A stretch of DNA of 55,273 nt. It comes from Porticoccaceae bacterium (lineage in GTDB: Bacteria; Pseudomonadota; Gammaproteobacteria; Pseudomonadales; Porticoccaceae). Below are positions 9,165 to 18,586 of this stretch, piece after piece. Position numbers and translations under genes: made by a program. Each line of letters starts with the position of its first letter. Position 1 is the stretch's first letter. A model generated the notes under the pieces. The model had not been told where the DNA came from. It saw nothing but the letters and a program-made list of their open reading frames with translations, and did not search any database. The stretch spans positions 1 to 55,273 of the forward strand of contig CACEBC010000012.1 of assembly GCA_902557735.1 (NCBI GenBank), written 5' to 3'.

Positions 9165-9935
9165 CTAATACATGTTTCCTAAGCTGTGAGCCCCATCCAC
9201 TGGCAAGGCAGCCCCGTTGATATAGCTCCCGGCGTCGCTGGCCAAGAGCAAAAAGGGCACCCGAAGCTCCTCCAAACGACCAATGCGCCTCGCCGGCATC
9301 GTCTTAATGTATTCCTGACCTTCAGCTGTATCAAAGTAACCACTTGTCATTTCAGTAGGGAAATAGCCAGGACAAAGGGCATTGACTCGAATGTTTTTAT
9401 GAGCCCATTCAAGGGCAAGCGATTTAGTCAAGTGGATAACACCTGCTTTGGATGCACAGTAGCTGGAGTTGAAAAGCGCCACACGGATGCCTAATATCGA
9501 GCCGCTGTTAACGATACTTCCTGACACTCCAGCCGCCATCATCCTCTTACCAGCCTCCATCGCCACCAACCAAACGCCTTTCAGATTGGTATCAATCACA
9601 CGATCCCAACCAGCCTCATCAATTTTGTATGCGCTTTTGGTGTCCGCAACTCCCGCATTGTTTGAAACGACATTCACTGTCCCATATAGGTTTTCGGCAA
9701 AATCAAAAGCATTTTGCACTGATTTAGAGTCGGTGACATCAAGAGCAACAGCCGTTGCGCACCCTCCCTTAGATTTAATTTCCTCTTCTAGTTGGTGTAA
9801 TCGATCAATGCGTCTCGCACCCATTACTACCTTGCATCCGCACTCTGACAATATCTGTGAAAAAAAGGCGCCAAAACCACTCGATGCTCCCGAGACGAGT
9901 GCAATCTTTCCAGTCATATCAAATTCCGTTTGCAT
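9165..9935 (-). CDS. SDR family NAD(P)-dependent oxidoreductase
   Basis: Classical short-chain dehydrogenase of about 256 residues. The cofactor loop reads SGASSGFG near the N-terminus. NNAG follows mid-protein, then the catalytic Ser (VNSGSILG) and Tyr-Cys-Ala-Ser-Lys (YxxxK), and the PGYFPTEM loop. The arginines in GARRIDR after the second strand suggest NADP(H) preference, as inference. The substrate cannot be told from sequence. Start chosen is the ATG at 9935, with GTG alternatives at 9941 and 9947 behind a GGGGGTGAG stretch. It follows the histidine phosphatase gene by 45 bases, so the two may be co-transcribed. Confidence 0.9.
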   Translation of the reverse strand: MQTEFDMTGKIALVSGASSGFGAFFSQILSECGCKVVMGARRIDRLHQLEEEIKSKGGCATAVALDVTDSKSVQNAFDFAENLYGTVNVVSNNAGVADTKSAYKIDEAGWDRVIDTNLKGVWLVAMEAGKRMMAAGVSGSIVNSGSILGIRVALFNSSYCASKAGVIHLTKSLALEWAHKNIRVNALCPGYFPTEMTSGYFDTAEGQEYIKTMPARRIGRLEELRVPFLLLASDAGSYINGAALPVDGAHSLGNMY

Positions 9936-9980
9936 GTTCACTCTCACCCCCTATCAATTTAGCCTGCATAGCAACATACC

Positions 9981-10670
9981 TTAATAAGTAACATGGGCTC
10001 GTAATTCGTTGGTGTCTAGATGAGGAACCATATTGAAGCAAGATAGTGTTATTTTTTTCTCATTGAAAAAGTAACTGCTAATGCCAGTGTTTCTTGATTG
10101 AAGATTCAAATCAAAAATAGTCTCTGGAGGGGCATCGAGGACTTGTCCAAGAAATGTACTGTTGGATCCGCCTGACCCAATGGCAAGAACCCGTTGTCCT
10201 GATTTTGCTCCAGCCAAAATATACTGCCTAACCTTTTGGACCCTATCAAAGAAAGCCTCCCAACTTTCGTTAACATCAGTAATCTCGTTTCTGGCCCATG
10301 CGCTTAACGCGACTCGCAGCAATCGGTAATGATTTTTTTTATCTAAAGGAGAATTTTTGACTTTTTGAAGCAACGAGTCGTGCGGAAACGATTCAGCATA
10401 GGCTGCGGTCAGCTCAGCAAAATCATATTCATTCAGATCAGCAATTACAGTGCGGTCTTGATCTCTGGTTCCCATCGCCTCACATATACCATCTAATGTT
10501 TGATGGTGACGTCGCATATCGCCCACAATTAGTTTTGTAAATTCTATACCTTGCCTCTTGAAGTATTCACCCAACCATCTAGACTGATTTACCCCAAGCT
10601 CAGATAGCTGGTCATAATCTGCTTTTCCGAAAGATGCTTGCGCATGACGAACCAAAAAAAGCTCACTCAT
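9981..10670 (-). CDS. histidine phosphatase (phosphoglycerate-mutase-like) family protein
   Basis: Protein of 229 residues with the histidine phosphatase signature LVRHAQASFG at residues 6-15 (RHG-type active site with phospho-accepting His) and a second conserved region around LAIGSGGSNSTFLG. In most members that second site is a GH(G) motif with the catalytic His; here the equivalent reads GSGGS, so the second histidine appears to be missing. The enzyme may therefore be altered or inactive. The specific substrate is unknown. It lies between the DinG-like helicase and the SDR gene on the same strand. Confidence 0.82.
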   Translation of the reverse strand: MSELFLVRHAQASFGKADYDQLSELGVNQSRWLGEYFKRQGIEFTKLIVGDMRRHHQTLDGICEAMGTRDQDRTVIADLNEYDFAELTAAYAESFPHDSLLQKVKNSPLDKKNHYRLLRVALSAWARNEITDVNESWEAFFDRVQKVRQYILAGAKSGQRVLAIGSGGSNSTFLGQVLDAPPETIFDLNLQSRNTGISSYFFNEKKITLSCFNMVPHLDTNELRAHVTY

Positions 10671-10807
10671 TTACTTAATCCTTAAAGTATCCCAAATACT
10701 TGCAACAATTTATTCATTTATTCTTAACAAAACCACGGAGTAATGCTGCATCTCTCTTTCACCCATGCAAGCTTGTTTAGCCTAGATAGAAGGACGGAAT
10801 TAACCCG

Positions 10808-12928
10808 TTAGACCTCCAAAGTAGCATTCAGGTCATGTGCGAAAGGCGGCAACGAGTGAAGCAGTTGCAAGCCATATCTTTTGCTGACCAAACGACGATC
10901 TAACACCGTGACAATCCCAGTATCTGTCTCATTACGCAATAATCTTCCACAAGCCTGCGTGAGACGCAAGGAGGCGGCAGGCAAAGAAATATCTAAAAAG
11001 GCATTTCCTCCTTTCGATTCAATCCATTCACACAAAGCTTCATGTTGCGGTGCATTTGGAACCGAGAACGGTAACTTAGCAATAACCACGTGGCGACAAT
11101 AATCACCAGGCAAATCAACTCCTTCAGAAAATGTGGCTAGTCCGAATATTATACTTCGGCTATCGCAATCGATCCGGCGCACATGAATACGTCGTAGCTC
11201 GTCGTTTGAACATTGACCCTGCATCAAGACATCTCGGGAGAGCTTGGCTGATATTTGATTATAGACCTCGTGCATTTGTTTTCGAGAGGCGAAAAGGACC
11301 AAAGTGCCCCCTGTGTCCTCTACAAGCCCCTCTAGGCAAGAAACTATATACCGTGTATGAGCAACAGAATCATTTCCATCAGCGGCAAGCGCGGGAACTC
11401 TTAGAAGCGCGGCCTTTTTATAATCAAAAGCATCCTCCACAGCAAAATAACTTGCACATTCCGGAATACCTATCTCCCGCTGAATGATTTTGAAGTGGCC
11501 TAGTGATCTCAGAGTTGCAGAAGTCAACACCACACCATACGGCTTGCCCCATAATCTCTCTAAAAGCTGCTCTGACGCTTGAATAGGATAAGCGCTTATC
11601 GAAATCTCTTCGCGTCTGCCGGAAGAGGTAAAACTTGATATCCAACAAGCCAATGGCATGGAATAGGGACTCACATCACGACTTAATTTATCCCATAAAA
11701 CCTCCATTTTTTCGGCTCTACCCAACCATTGACCAACTGTTTGAAGTAAATTCTCAGCATCTTCCACGGCTGATTGATCGATTCGGTTTATTAATGCTTC
11801 TCTCAAAACGTCATTCAATGACTCGATTTGTTTCAACCATTCACAAAGAAACCGTTTCATCTCAATACTGATTAAGCGAAGATCATCGTCCACATTACCA
11901 TGTGAGAACCGAAATGTTTTCCCATCATCTGAGTCAGCAATGTCGGACAAATATTGCTCGCAGATTGGATAACTTTCCAAGAGTAAATTTAAAAGTTTTT
12001 GGGCTTGCTCAGCGGCCACTGAAAAAAATTCAACTAGTAACCTATCCTCTTTATGTATTTTTGTCTGAGCCTGACACTGCCGAATCACTTTTTCCAACCA
12101 GTTACAGCTTGAATTTATTCGGCAATCTGCTCCAAAGTGGCGAACTGCGGTCTCACATAATCGGTGTGCTTCATCAAAGACGTAAATGCTCTCCTCTACA
12201 GGGGGAAGTATGACTCCTCCCCCCAAAGAAAAGTCGGCCATGACCAAGTCATGATTGACTACAATGCAATCTCTGTCCTCAGATTCAGCTCGAGCTCTAA
12301 AAAATGCACATTCTTTAATGAAACGACAACCACGTCCGGCACACTGGCGTCGATCAACAGTCAATGGTCGCCAGAGACGTTCATCAATATGATTTTTCCA
12401 ACTGTCTCGATCTCCATCCCATGTCCCGTTATCGATGGCTTCCGACAGCTCCATATATAAATCCGAAGCAGCAGGATCCTCGAAGACCTTTTCGTCATCA
12501 AATTGGAATGATGGAACATCTCTAGGTGCGGAAAATTCTGTTAAGTATTGATGTATACGCAAATTGCAAGCGTACCTTCCTCGACCTTTCATCAAGGCAT
12601 AGCTATAGTCCCATCCGCAGTGTGCCAATAAATCTGGGAGATCTTTTTTTACTAATTGCTCTTGCAAAGCTACCGTGGCCGTAGAAATAATTAAAGTTTT
12701 ATTTTGGGCCCGGGCAATGGGAAGACCCGCAATGAGGTACGCAATTGTTTTACCGGTACCTGTGCTGGCCTCTATCACAGCCAGTCGCTTTTCACGATCA
12801 GATTGGCTTAATACTTTCGCTATTTCAGCTATCATGCTTTTCTGCCCATAACGAGGTTGAAAACCCCGACAACGCAGGAAATCACTGTATCCCTCTTGAA
12901 TAACAATTTTACTTTTTTTATGCAACAA
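10808..12928 (-). CDS. dinG: DinG-like ATP-dependent DNA helicase
   Basis: Superfamily 2, XPD-like 5'-3' helicase with an iron-sulfur cluster, which unwinds DNA and R-loop structures. Motifs in order: FQPRYGQKSMI (Q-like), Walker A EASTGTGKT, STATVALQEQ, the Fe-S cysteines (YACNLR, then CAGRGC and KECAFF), VFDEAHRL (DEAH box), LTSATL, FGLATFSEGVDLPG and the terminal QACGRLLRNETD. ATG at 12997 would overlap the upstream acyltransferase by 65 bases and add residues without family similarity. TTG at 12928 lies just after that gene's stop with an AGGG upstream, so it was preferred; the start is uncertain. Length is about 706 residues, as in E. coli DinG. Confidence 0.9.
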   Translation of the reverse strand: MLHKKSKIVIQEGYSDFLRCRGFQPRYGQKSMIAEIAKVLSQSDREKRLAVIEASTGTGKTIAYLIAGLPIARAQNKTLIISTATVALQEQLVKKDLPDLLAHCGWDYSYALMKGRGRYACNLRIHQYLTEFSAPRDVPSFQFDDEKVFEDPAASDLYMELSEAIDNGTWDGDRDSWKNHIDERLWRPLTVDRRQCAGRGCRFIKECAFFRARAESEDRDCIVVNHDLVMADFSLGGGVILPPVEESIYVFDEAHRLCETAVRHFGADCRINSSCNWLEKVIRQCQAQTKIHKEDRLLVEFFSVAAEQAQKLLNLLLESYPICEQYLSDIADSDDGKTFRFSHGNVDDDLRLISIEMKRFLCEWLKQIESLNDVLREALINRIDQSAVEDAENLLQTVGQWLGRAEKMEVLWDKLSRDVSPYSMPLACWISSFTSSGRREEISISAYPIQASEQLLERLWGKPYGVVLTSATLRSLGHFKIIQREIGIPECASYFAVEDAFDYKKAALLRVPALAADGNDSVAHTRYIVSCLEGLVEDTGGTLVLFASRKQMHEVYNQISAKLSRDVLMQGQCSNDELRRIHVRRIDCDSRSIIFGLATFSEGVDLPGDYCRHVVIAKLPFSVPNAPQHEALCEWIESKGGNAFLDISLPAASLRLTQACGRLLRNETDTGIVTVLDRRLVSKRYGLQLLHSLPPFAHDLNATLEV

Positions 12929-12932
12929 AAAA

Positions 12933-14087
12933 TTATACCCTGAGCTGCTTGCTTGACAGCTGGTCGGAAACTGGCGAAGCGTAAGCTCGAACAACAATAT
13001 CCCGATGTTTCTTGGGCAATGCCTTTATTCGATTTTCGAACTTAGATTGGGCGAGAAACCAATCCTCATCAGGCCAGGCATGTCTCAATGCAGCAACGTC
13101 TAAGCTATCATAAAGCAATTGCCAAGCTACAATATTACTTGGAAAAAGACGATAACCCCGGAAAATCTGGTTATCAATATCAGCGGCCAAATTTTCTGCC
13201 CCAACATCCTCAATTTTACTTGGGGAGCCATAATGAACATGCACTCGACCCTTATATCCAGTAAAACCTTTTTTAATAGTTTCAAGATCTTCAAAGGCAG
13301 TTTTAATATATGGGTTTCCCTTTTTGGCTATGTACAGTTCGCGCGCCTTATCAGCATCGCATGGATCATACTCATAAGAGATAGAGACCGGAACTATATT
13401 CAATTCGTTTATTGCTGATGCAAAATTCTGGTCTTTGGCACGGCTAAGTGCCAACATTTTTAGCAATGCTGTGTCGGTCCTATCTTTCCCATCTTTCGCT
13501 CTTCCTTCCGCCTGAGCTATCCATATCGATATGCCTTCTTCACATATAGATTGTCTTATATACTTAGATAAAACCTTCAAGGCTTTCAGTTTCTCTCTTT
13601 TCCCCACAATCGATCTTTTCACAATAAAGCTTCGATTTATTCTCATAAGATCAGAAGCAAAAGGCTTACTTAACAGGTTATCCCCAATTGCAATTCTTAA
13701 GGAATCTCTCCCAGATTCAACGAGGCCTAATATTGTTATCGCCGGATCGACCGCTATATCTCGATGATTGCTCATAAAGACATATGACTTATTCTTTTTT
13801 AGGCCCGCAAGGCCAGAGAAACTGTAACCGTCTGTGGTGCGATTTAGAATAGATTTAAGTCTAATTGCCAGGTGTTGCTGCAGCATATCAACAGTGTCTA
13901 TATTTCTGCTCAGATATCTTAGCCGCGCCTTTAGCAAAGGTCTTAGCCATGGATAGAACAATTGCCATGACCCTGAAAAAAGATCTCCCAACATGAGATC
14001 AATCAACTCACTGTCAGCAATTATACGGGCGATTACCGCGGGGACCTCACAATCATTGTAAGGGCGAATGTCGTCAAACTCTTTCAT
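12933..14087 (-). CDS. PlsC-like 1-acylglycerol-3-phosphate acyltransferase family protein
   Basis: Acyltransferase-fold protein of 384 residues. The core motif is SNHRDIAVDPA (about residues 106-116), the NHRDI(V/A)xD variant of the NHx4D motif; INRSFIVKR and IWIAQAEGRAKDG (the EGRxx motif) follow, then VPVSISYEYDP. It is longer than E. coli PlsC (245 residues) and has no obvious transmembrane helix, so it is likely peripheral. Its precise acyl acceptor is unknown. The gene lies 22 bases after pyrB and just before dinG. Confidence 0.85.
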   Translation of the reverse strand: MKEFDDIRPYNDCEVPAVIARIIADSELIDLMLGDLFSGSWQLFYPWLRPLLKARLRYLSRNIDTVDMLQQHLAIRLKSILNRTTDGYSFSGLAGLKKNKSYVFMSNHRDIAVDPAITILGLVESGRDSLRIAIGDNLLSKPFASDLMRINRSFIVKRSIVGKREKLKALKVLSKYIRQSICEEGISIWIAQAEGRAKDGKDRTDTALLKMLALSRAKDQNFASAINELNIVPVSISYEYDPCDADKARELYIAKKGNPYIKTAFEDLETIKKGFTGYKGRVHVHYGSPSKIEDVGAENLAADIDNQIFRGYRLFPSNIVAWQLLYDSLDVAALRHAWPDEDWFLAQSKFENRIKALPKKHRDIVVRAYASPVSDQLSSKQLRV

Positions 14088-14109
14088 TTGATCAACTCAT
14101 AAAGACGAA

Positions 14110-15123
14110 TCACGTTTGCCGGGCATTGAACCAGCGCACATTAAATGCATAGTCATCGACTTGATCGACTACATTCAAAACCATCGCAAAGAGCGCCATG
14201 CGAACTAACAGCCCATTGTCAGTTTGTCTAAAAATCGCTAAGTTTGGATGAGTGTCAAGATCAGCATCGAGCTCATTCGCATCTATGCGAGAGTCGCGAG
14301 GCAAAGGATGCATTATCACGGTGTTTGGCTGGCAGAATTGAGTGTAAATCGCATGATTTAGGCGAAATTTGCCTCGGTATAGATCAGCCTCTTGTTTACT
14401 AGAAAATCTCTCCTCCTGTATACGCGTGGAATAGACAATGTCGACATCAGTAATGTTCTCAATCAAATGATCTGATACTGTTATTCTGATGCCCGAGGTC
14501 CGCATGGAGTCCACAAGTTCTGCCGGGAAACGCAGCTCTTTGGGCGAAATTAAAACCACCTCGATATCACTGTAAAGACAAAGCAATTTTCCGAGAGAAT
14601 GAACTGTCCGGCCGTAGCGCAGATCTCCAATCATAGCAATCTTTAAACCATCTATGGCTCTTCCCTTCGCAGCCATCTCCTTACGGATGGTATAGAGATC
14701 CAATAGAGCCTGGGTGGGATGTTCATTAGCACCATCACCACCGCTTAAAACTGGCACTCGGCTTGCGGTAGCAAAGTCGGCGACCGATCCCTCAACCGGA
14801 TGTCGCATACAAATAACATCACTAAAACCTGACAGGACTCGAGCAGTATCCTGCAGAGATTCGCCTTTAATCAAAGCCGATGAGTCAAAGCCAGCGGTCT
14901 CACGGACCTCTCCGCCCATGAGGTTAAAAGCCGATCCAAAACTTACTCTTGTTCTGGTGCTTGCCTCAAAAAACATATTACCCAAAATAGCGCCTTCTAA
15001 CACGCGCGTAACTCGTTGGCGCAGCGCATAGGGCAACATCCGGTCTGCCACAGAAAAAACTTCCTCAACATCGACCCTTTGGAACTGATCAATAGAAACA
15101 ATATGAGCTCCAACAAAATTCAC
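14110..15123 (-). CDS. pyrB: aspartate carbamoyltransferase catalytic chain
   Basis: Joins carbamoyl phosphate and aspartate in pyrimidine synthesis. Protein of 337 residues. The carbamoyl-phosphate site FFEASTRTRVSF is at residues 51-62, then KGESLQDT, RHPVEG and SGGDGANEHPTQALLDLYT. The aspartate-binding loop follows (HPLPRD). It is some 25 residues longer than E. coli PyrB, with an extended C-terminus. No regulatory pyrI gene follows, so the enzyme may be unregulated or form another assembly. It lies between sbcB and the acyltransferase on the same strand. Confidence 0.96.
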   Translation of the reverse strand: MNFVGAHIVSIDQFQRVDVEEVFSVADRMLPYALRQRVTRVLEGAILGNMFFEASTRTRVSFGSAFNLMGGEVRETAGFDSSALIKGESLQDTARVLSGFSDVICMRHPVEGSVADFATASRVPVLSGGDGANEHPTQALLDLYTIRKEMAAKGRAIDGLKIAMIGDLRYGRTVHSLGKLLCLYSDIEVVLISPKELRFPAELVDSMRTSGIRITVSDHLIENITDVDIVYSTRIQEERFSSKQEADLYRGKFRLNHAIYTQFCQPNTVIMHPLPRDSRIDANELDADLDTHPNLAIFRQTDNGLLVRMALFAMVLNVVDQVDDYAFNVRWFNARQT

Positions 15124-15190
15124 ATCACTTCCTTAAGGCAGGTGTATTTGACAGCAGTGTATCTTTTTTTCTACTTTCACTCTAGCCGAG

Positions 15191-16645
15191 TCATGCTCGG
15201 CTTTCATTGAGCAAATTGTATTTTTTTCCGACAACCTTTCCCCATTCGCTCAAGTGAGATAATAGTGTAAAATGTTTCTCTGCAAATTTAGAGTCTTTAC
15301 GCATTTCATCTATTCTCGACATGTATTGTGTTAACGTCGTATATCTGGATTTCTCGTCATATAACCTTCGACGGCAAATGTTAAACCAATCCGACGCCTC
15401 TGCCTCAGATAGTGAAGACGGGAAATATCGAGCGCGATAGCTAAACAAGAGCTCTTGGTACCGAACATCGGCAAATTGGATCGCATCCGAGGCCAAATAC
15501 TGCGCTGAAGAGGATCGAACTTCCGGCAACAGATGTCTATCATGATCCGACAAGAAATTTTCATACAACCTCTGCTCGGCATCGTTATCCGAAAAATAAA
15601 TCGGTTTTTCATACACTTGCTGAAGCTTATGTTTTAAATCTTTTGTGCGCAGTATCTGCCAATTTAAATAACACTTATCGATATCGATACCGAGTCGCCG
15701 AGCCACTTTTTTATCGACGAGTTTAGGTGTCGCGACTACAGGACATTTGTTGACAGAAACAAGGGTTAATGGAGGAAGTTGAATATCTTCAGAACGCTCA
15801 CGAGCTGTTTTAAACAATCGGTTCTTCAACTCTTCCGAGTCTGATGATATGAGCAGCTCAACATCACCTGACAAGTCTGCACAAATAACTCCATTAGGGT
15901 TGCTTAGATGTCGAGCTAAAGGCATCATTAGCGCCGCATAATGATGATTACTTGAGAGCGTTCCCGAAAAGTAAAGAAAAGCCCTGCCTTCCTCAACATC
16001 GAGGAATTTGGATACATTTTGTTTCTTGCGCAAACCGAGAACATAAGCAAAAAGCTGGGGCTGCCGCTGTTTTACTAGTTTGGCCAACTCAATCGTCGTG
16101 AGAACATCCGAAAGAGCCTCATGAGCCTCGCCCTTCTGAATCTTGTTTGATTCTGCCAAATCTTCAAGCTTAAAACTGGGTTCACCAGAATATTTTTCTG
16201 GCCATTCAAAGCCCTCTGGGCGAAGTGCTCTGGTTAAGCGTATCATGTTGATGATATCCCAACGCGAATTGCCCTGGTCCCATTCCCGTCGGTAAGGATC
16301 GTAAAAGTTTCTGTATAAAGTATATCGGGTAATCTCATCGTCAAAATTAATACTGTTGTATCCCACTCCGCATGTTTTGGGTGCTGACAACTGTTCATGT
16401 ATTTGTGAAATAAATTCACGCTCGGGAAGCCCTTCTCTTATCGTATGCTGAGGTGTTATACCAGTGGTGATGCAGGCCTCGGGCGAGGGCAAAATATCGC
16501 TAGGCAGCCGACAGAAAACCGTTAGAGGCTCTCCAACGGGTAAGAGGTTTTCGTCAGTTCTTAAGCCAGCGAACTGAAGAGGTCGATCAATAGATGGGTT
16601 TAAGCCCGATGTTTCATAATCGTGCCAATAGAAAGTTCCGTCCAT
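15191..16645 (-). CDS. sbcB: exodeoxyribonuclease I
   Basis: Exonuclease I degrades single-stranded DNA 3'-5' and acts in recombination and mismatch repair. It has 484 residues, close to the 475 of E. coli. The DEDD nuclease domain opens with FYWHDYETSGLNP (catalytic D and E); VGYNSINFDDEITR and KGEAHEALSDVLTTIELAKL supply the other acidic residues. A central SH3-like part and a C-terminal helical domain follow (including YLASDAIQFADVRYQELLFSYRARYFP, where the family has F/YxARN-type segments). It begins a minus-strand run through pyrB, acyltransferase and dinG. Confidence 0.95.
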   Translation of the reverse strand: MDGTFYWHDYETSGLNPSIDRPLQFAGLRTDENLLPVGEPLTVFCRLPSDILPSPEACITTGITPQHTIREGLPEREFISQIHEQLSAPKTCGVGYNSINFDDEITRYTLYRNFYDPYRREWDQGNSRWDIINMIRLTRALRPEGFEWPEKYSGEPSFKLEDLAESNKIQKGEAHEALSDVLTTIELAKLVKQRQPQLFAYVLGLRKKQNVSKFLDVEEGRAFLYFSGTLSSNHHYAALMMPLARHLSNPNGVICADLSGDVELLISSDSEELKNRLFKTARERSEDIQLPPLTLVSVNKCPVVATPKLVDKKVARRLGIDIDKCYLNWQILRTKDLKHKLQQVYEKPIYFSDNDAEQRLYENFLSDHDRHLLPEVRSSSAQYLASDAIQFADVRYQELLFSYRARYFPSSLSEAEASDWFNICRRRLYDEKSRYTTLTQYMSRIDEMRKDSKFAEKHFTLLSHLSEWGKVVGKKYNLLNESRA

Positions 16646-16770
16646 AAATAAAAACGCTCTTAAGTCAAGTTTAAGCGAAACAGACTACTCAGGGTAGCTT
16701 CACGTGATATGCTCCCCCATCAACATAATAGTTTTTATTTTCTCGTCTTTTTGATGCTTGAGACATACCT

Positions 16771-17514
16771 CTACTGGCTATCTACACCTTGCTCTAACCT
16801 ATAAAGTTTTTGGTTAGCTTGCCTCCGAAAGCCATCAATGGATTCAATTGCTTCATCATGACTTTTCAATTGCCTTTGCAAACGATTTAAAACTTCAGAA
16901 ATCTCTCTCAAATCATCATTAGCTAATCGTAGCTTCTGATGAACTGTTGCGAGGTCATCACTCATTTCGAGGTAATTACCGCTAACCGCCGATATGCGCT
17001 TCTCTTGCGCAGACAATGTCTCTTTTATTTCTGACGTCATATCCACAACTTCCAATCTCTTTTGCGATAAAAAAGCGATGTCTGTCTTATTTTTTTCGAT
17101 TTTTCCCTTATTCGTATCGTTTGAAACGCCCCAAAGTTTCTTTATTTCAGACCAGTGCTTTTCAAGTTCGTCTTGATGTCTGCCCAGTTTTAGTTGAAGA
17201 GCTGCCCCAGATTGGGAAACGGACGCGTCAGTATTAGTTAGCCTTGACTCCAAATCTTCAAAACGTTGTTGCAATAACTTGTGCCGGTCTTGCAAGGCTG
17301 AGAACTGCTGCCAACCGAAAACCGATCCTAGAAAAATAGACAGAAAAATTGCGGCAAAGGCAATGCCCGAAAGCCTTCCTTTGGCCGTGCTCGATGTGTT
17401 TTTGCTTTGTATCTGAGAATTCGTGTGTTGCGGTTTTCTTGGACCTGATCCCCCTATCATTGAGTTACGGTCTGGAACTATAGGATCCATTCGTGTATGT
17501 TTTGATTCAACCAT
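16771..17514 (-). CDS. unknown single-pass membrane protein with coiled coil
   Basis: Not recognised as a named family. It has 247 residues: a polar N-terminal tail of about 48 residues rich in Ser/Asn/Lys, one transmembrane helix (about 49-68, IAFAAIFLSIFLGSVFG), then an almost wholly helical, charged segment to the end with heptad-like patterning (for example LQQRFEDLESRL and EVLNRLQRQLKSHDEAI). With the positively charged N-terminal tail in the cytoplasm, the coiled coil would be periplasmic (inference). Cysteine is absent. It lies about 125 bases upstream of sbcB on the same strand. Structural or scaffold roles are possible but unproven. Confidence 0.75.
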   Translation of the reverse strand: MVESKHTRMDPIVPDRNSMIGGSGPRKPQHTNSQIQSKNTSSTAKGRLSGIAFAAIFLSIFLGSVFGWQQFSALQDRHKLLQQRFEDLESRLTNTDASVSQSGAALQLKLGRHQDELEKHWSEIKKLWGVSNDTNKGKIEKNKTDIAFLSQKRLEVVDMTSEIKETLSAQEKRISAVSGNYLEMSDDLATVHQKLRLANDDLREISEVLNRLQRQLKSHDEAIESIDGFRRQANQKLYRLEQGVDSQ

Positions 17515-17848
17515 AGACTAGCAACCTCAAACTTCCGTAAGATCTACAATCCCTTTCCCATTCGATTGAAATTCTAGCCCCTGCTCTCCTGCGCTAGAGC
17601 CACACCTTCGGATTATAAAATCAGACGAAGGTAACTCTTGAGAAATTTAGTCCTCGGGTTTTGTAATCGAATTATACCTCATTTTCGGTGGTGTTTAGAC
17701 GTTTATCATAAGCTAAGTAAAAATACGCTTTTTAACCACAGTTTGTTTTTAAAAACTTATCTCTTATGGGTTATACTTGAGCGCGGGCTCTCTGCCCTTT
17801 ACCGTAGTGATTATTACACCTGTAAATATATTAGTTTGAGGTACTTTT
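17515..17848. other. intergenic region before the nickel-SOD locus
   Basis: A 334-base divergent gap. It contains a good -10 box TATACT at 17772-17777 on the plus strand without a clear -35 partner, and a small GAGC/GCTC hairpin at about 17780-17791. No RNA gene or convincing operator was seen. Confidence 0.4.
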
Positions 17849-18058
17849 ATGAAATCGACAATAATGATCTGCAGTACGATTTTTTGTGCGGCGGCTTTGG
17901 CTCATCCGGGCCACTCCTCCAATCTTTACACCTTAATTCACCCCGAAACAATGCTTGTTTTAATGGCTTTGATTCCGCTTGTCATATCTGCATCGCGCAG
18001 GCGCATGCTTTCTTGTGAGTGGCGGAGAAAAATGGAGCAACGAATCAAAAGTGACTGA
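17849..18058 (+). CDS. small exported HPGH protein, HupE-N-terminus-like, next to sodN
   Basis: Unknown protein of 69 residues. A clear signal peptide (MKSTIMICSTIFCAAALA) would leave a mature protein starting His-Pro-Gly-His. One hydrophobic helix follows (about residues 34-48, including TMLVLMALIPLVI), then a basic tail (SRRRMLSCEWRRK). The His-Pro-Gly-His start and the downstream HPxxxLVLMAL resemble the first part of HupE/UreJ nickel transporters, but their HPxxGxDH metal motif is not retained (HPETMLVL here). A GAGG ribosome site is well placed. It lies 57 bases before sodN on the same strand, so a nickel-related role is a reasonable inference, not a demonstrated one. Confidence 0.65.
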   Translation: MKSTIMICSTIFCAAALAHPGHSSNLYTLIHPETMLVLMALIPLVISASRRRMLSCEWRRKMEQRIKSD

Positions 18059-18115
18059 ACTGCGTATATCGATTTGTTAAGGCGTAATCTCAATTAAGTA
18101 ATTTGGAGGTATCTT

Positions 18116-18586
18116 ATGTTCGAAATAAAAACAGTCGCTGCACACTGCGACATTCCATGCAAGATATACGATCCGGCAGTCTTTCTCGTAGCTGGACTGA
18201 GTGTCGCGCGACTCCTCGATCTAATACAAGAGGAAAGCAACGATTTAAGTAGTTTGAAATCTAAAGCCCAAATAGTCAGGCTGGTGTCAGAGAAAGAAGA
18301 ACAAGCCCGAATTGTAAAAAATGAGGTCAACACTATCTGGGGAGACTATTTTAAACAACCGCAATTGGAGGAGTTTCCTGAAACACACTCACTTGTCCAT
18401 CAGATAATGCAAATGGCATCAAAATGTAAACAGGATGTTTCAACTCAAAACGCAATTGACTTGGTAGCCCTGTTGAACAGGTTCGCAGAAATTTTCTGGG
18501 CGACCAAAGGAATTCAAACTCAATTATGCGAAGCACCCTACCCGCCAGCACTGAAAATCATTACCCCCATATTGGAAAGTGCTTGA
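18116..18586 (+). CDS. sodN: nickel-containing superoxide dismutase
   Basis: Dismutates superoxide using a nickel centre held by the N-terminal hook. The nickel hook HCDIPCKIYDP begins at residue 10, so maturation by SodX would remove the nine-residue leader MFEIKTVAA and expose His1, Cys2 and Cys6 of the mature enzyme. The rest is the expected four-helix bundle; precursor length is 156 residues. A TTGGAGG ribosome site precedes it. It overlaps sodX by 8 bases. Nickel SOD is frequent in marine bacteria, where it can spare iron. Confidence 0.95.
   Translation: MFEIKTVAAHCDIPCKIYDPAVFLVAGLSVARLLDLIQEESNDLSSLKSKAQIVRLVSEKEEQARIVKNEVNTIWGDYFKQPQLEEFPETHSLVHQIMQMASKCKQDVSTQNAIDLVALLNRFAEIFWATKGIQTQLCEAPYPPALKIITPILESA

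Noticed and set aside
17638-18018. Open frame of 126 codons overlapping the small HPGH gene
   Set aside because: The overlapping frame at 17849 has a signal peptide and a good ribosome site; this one has odd composition and no start signal.
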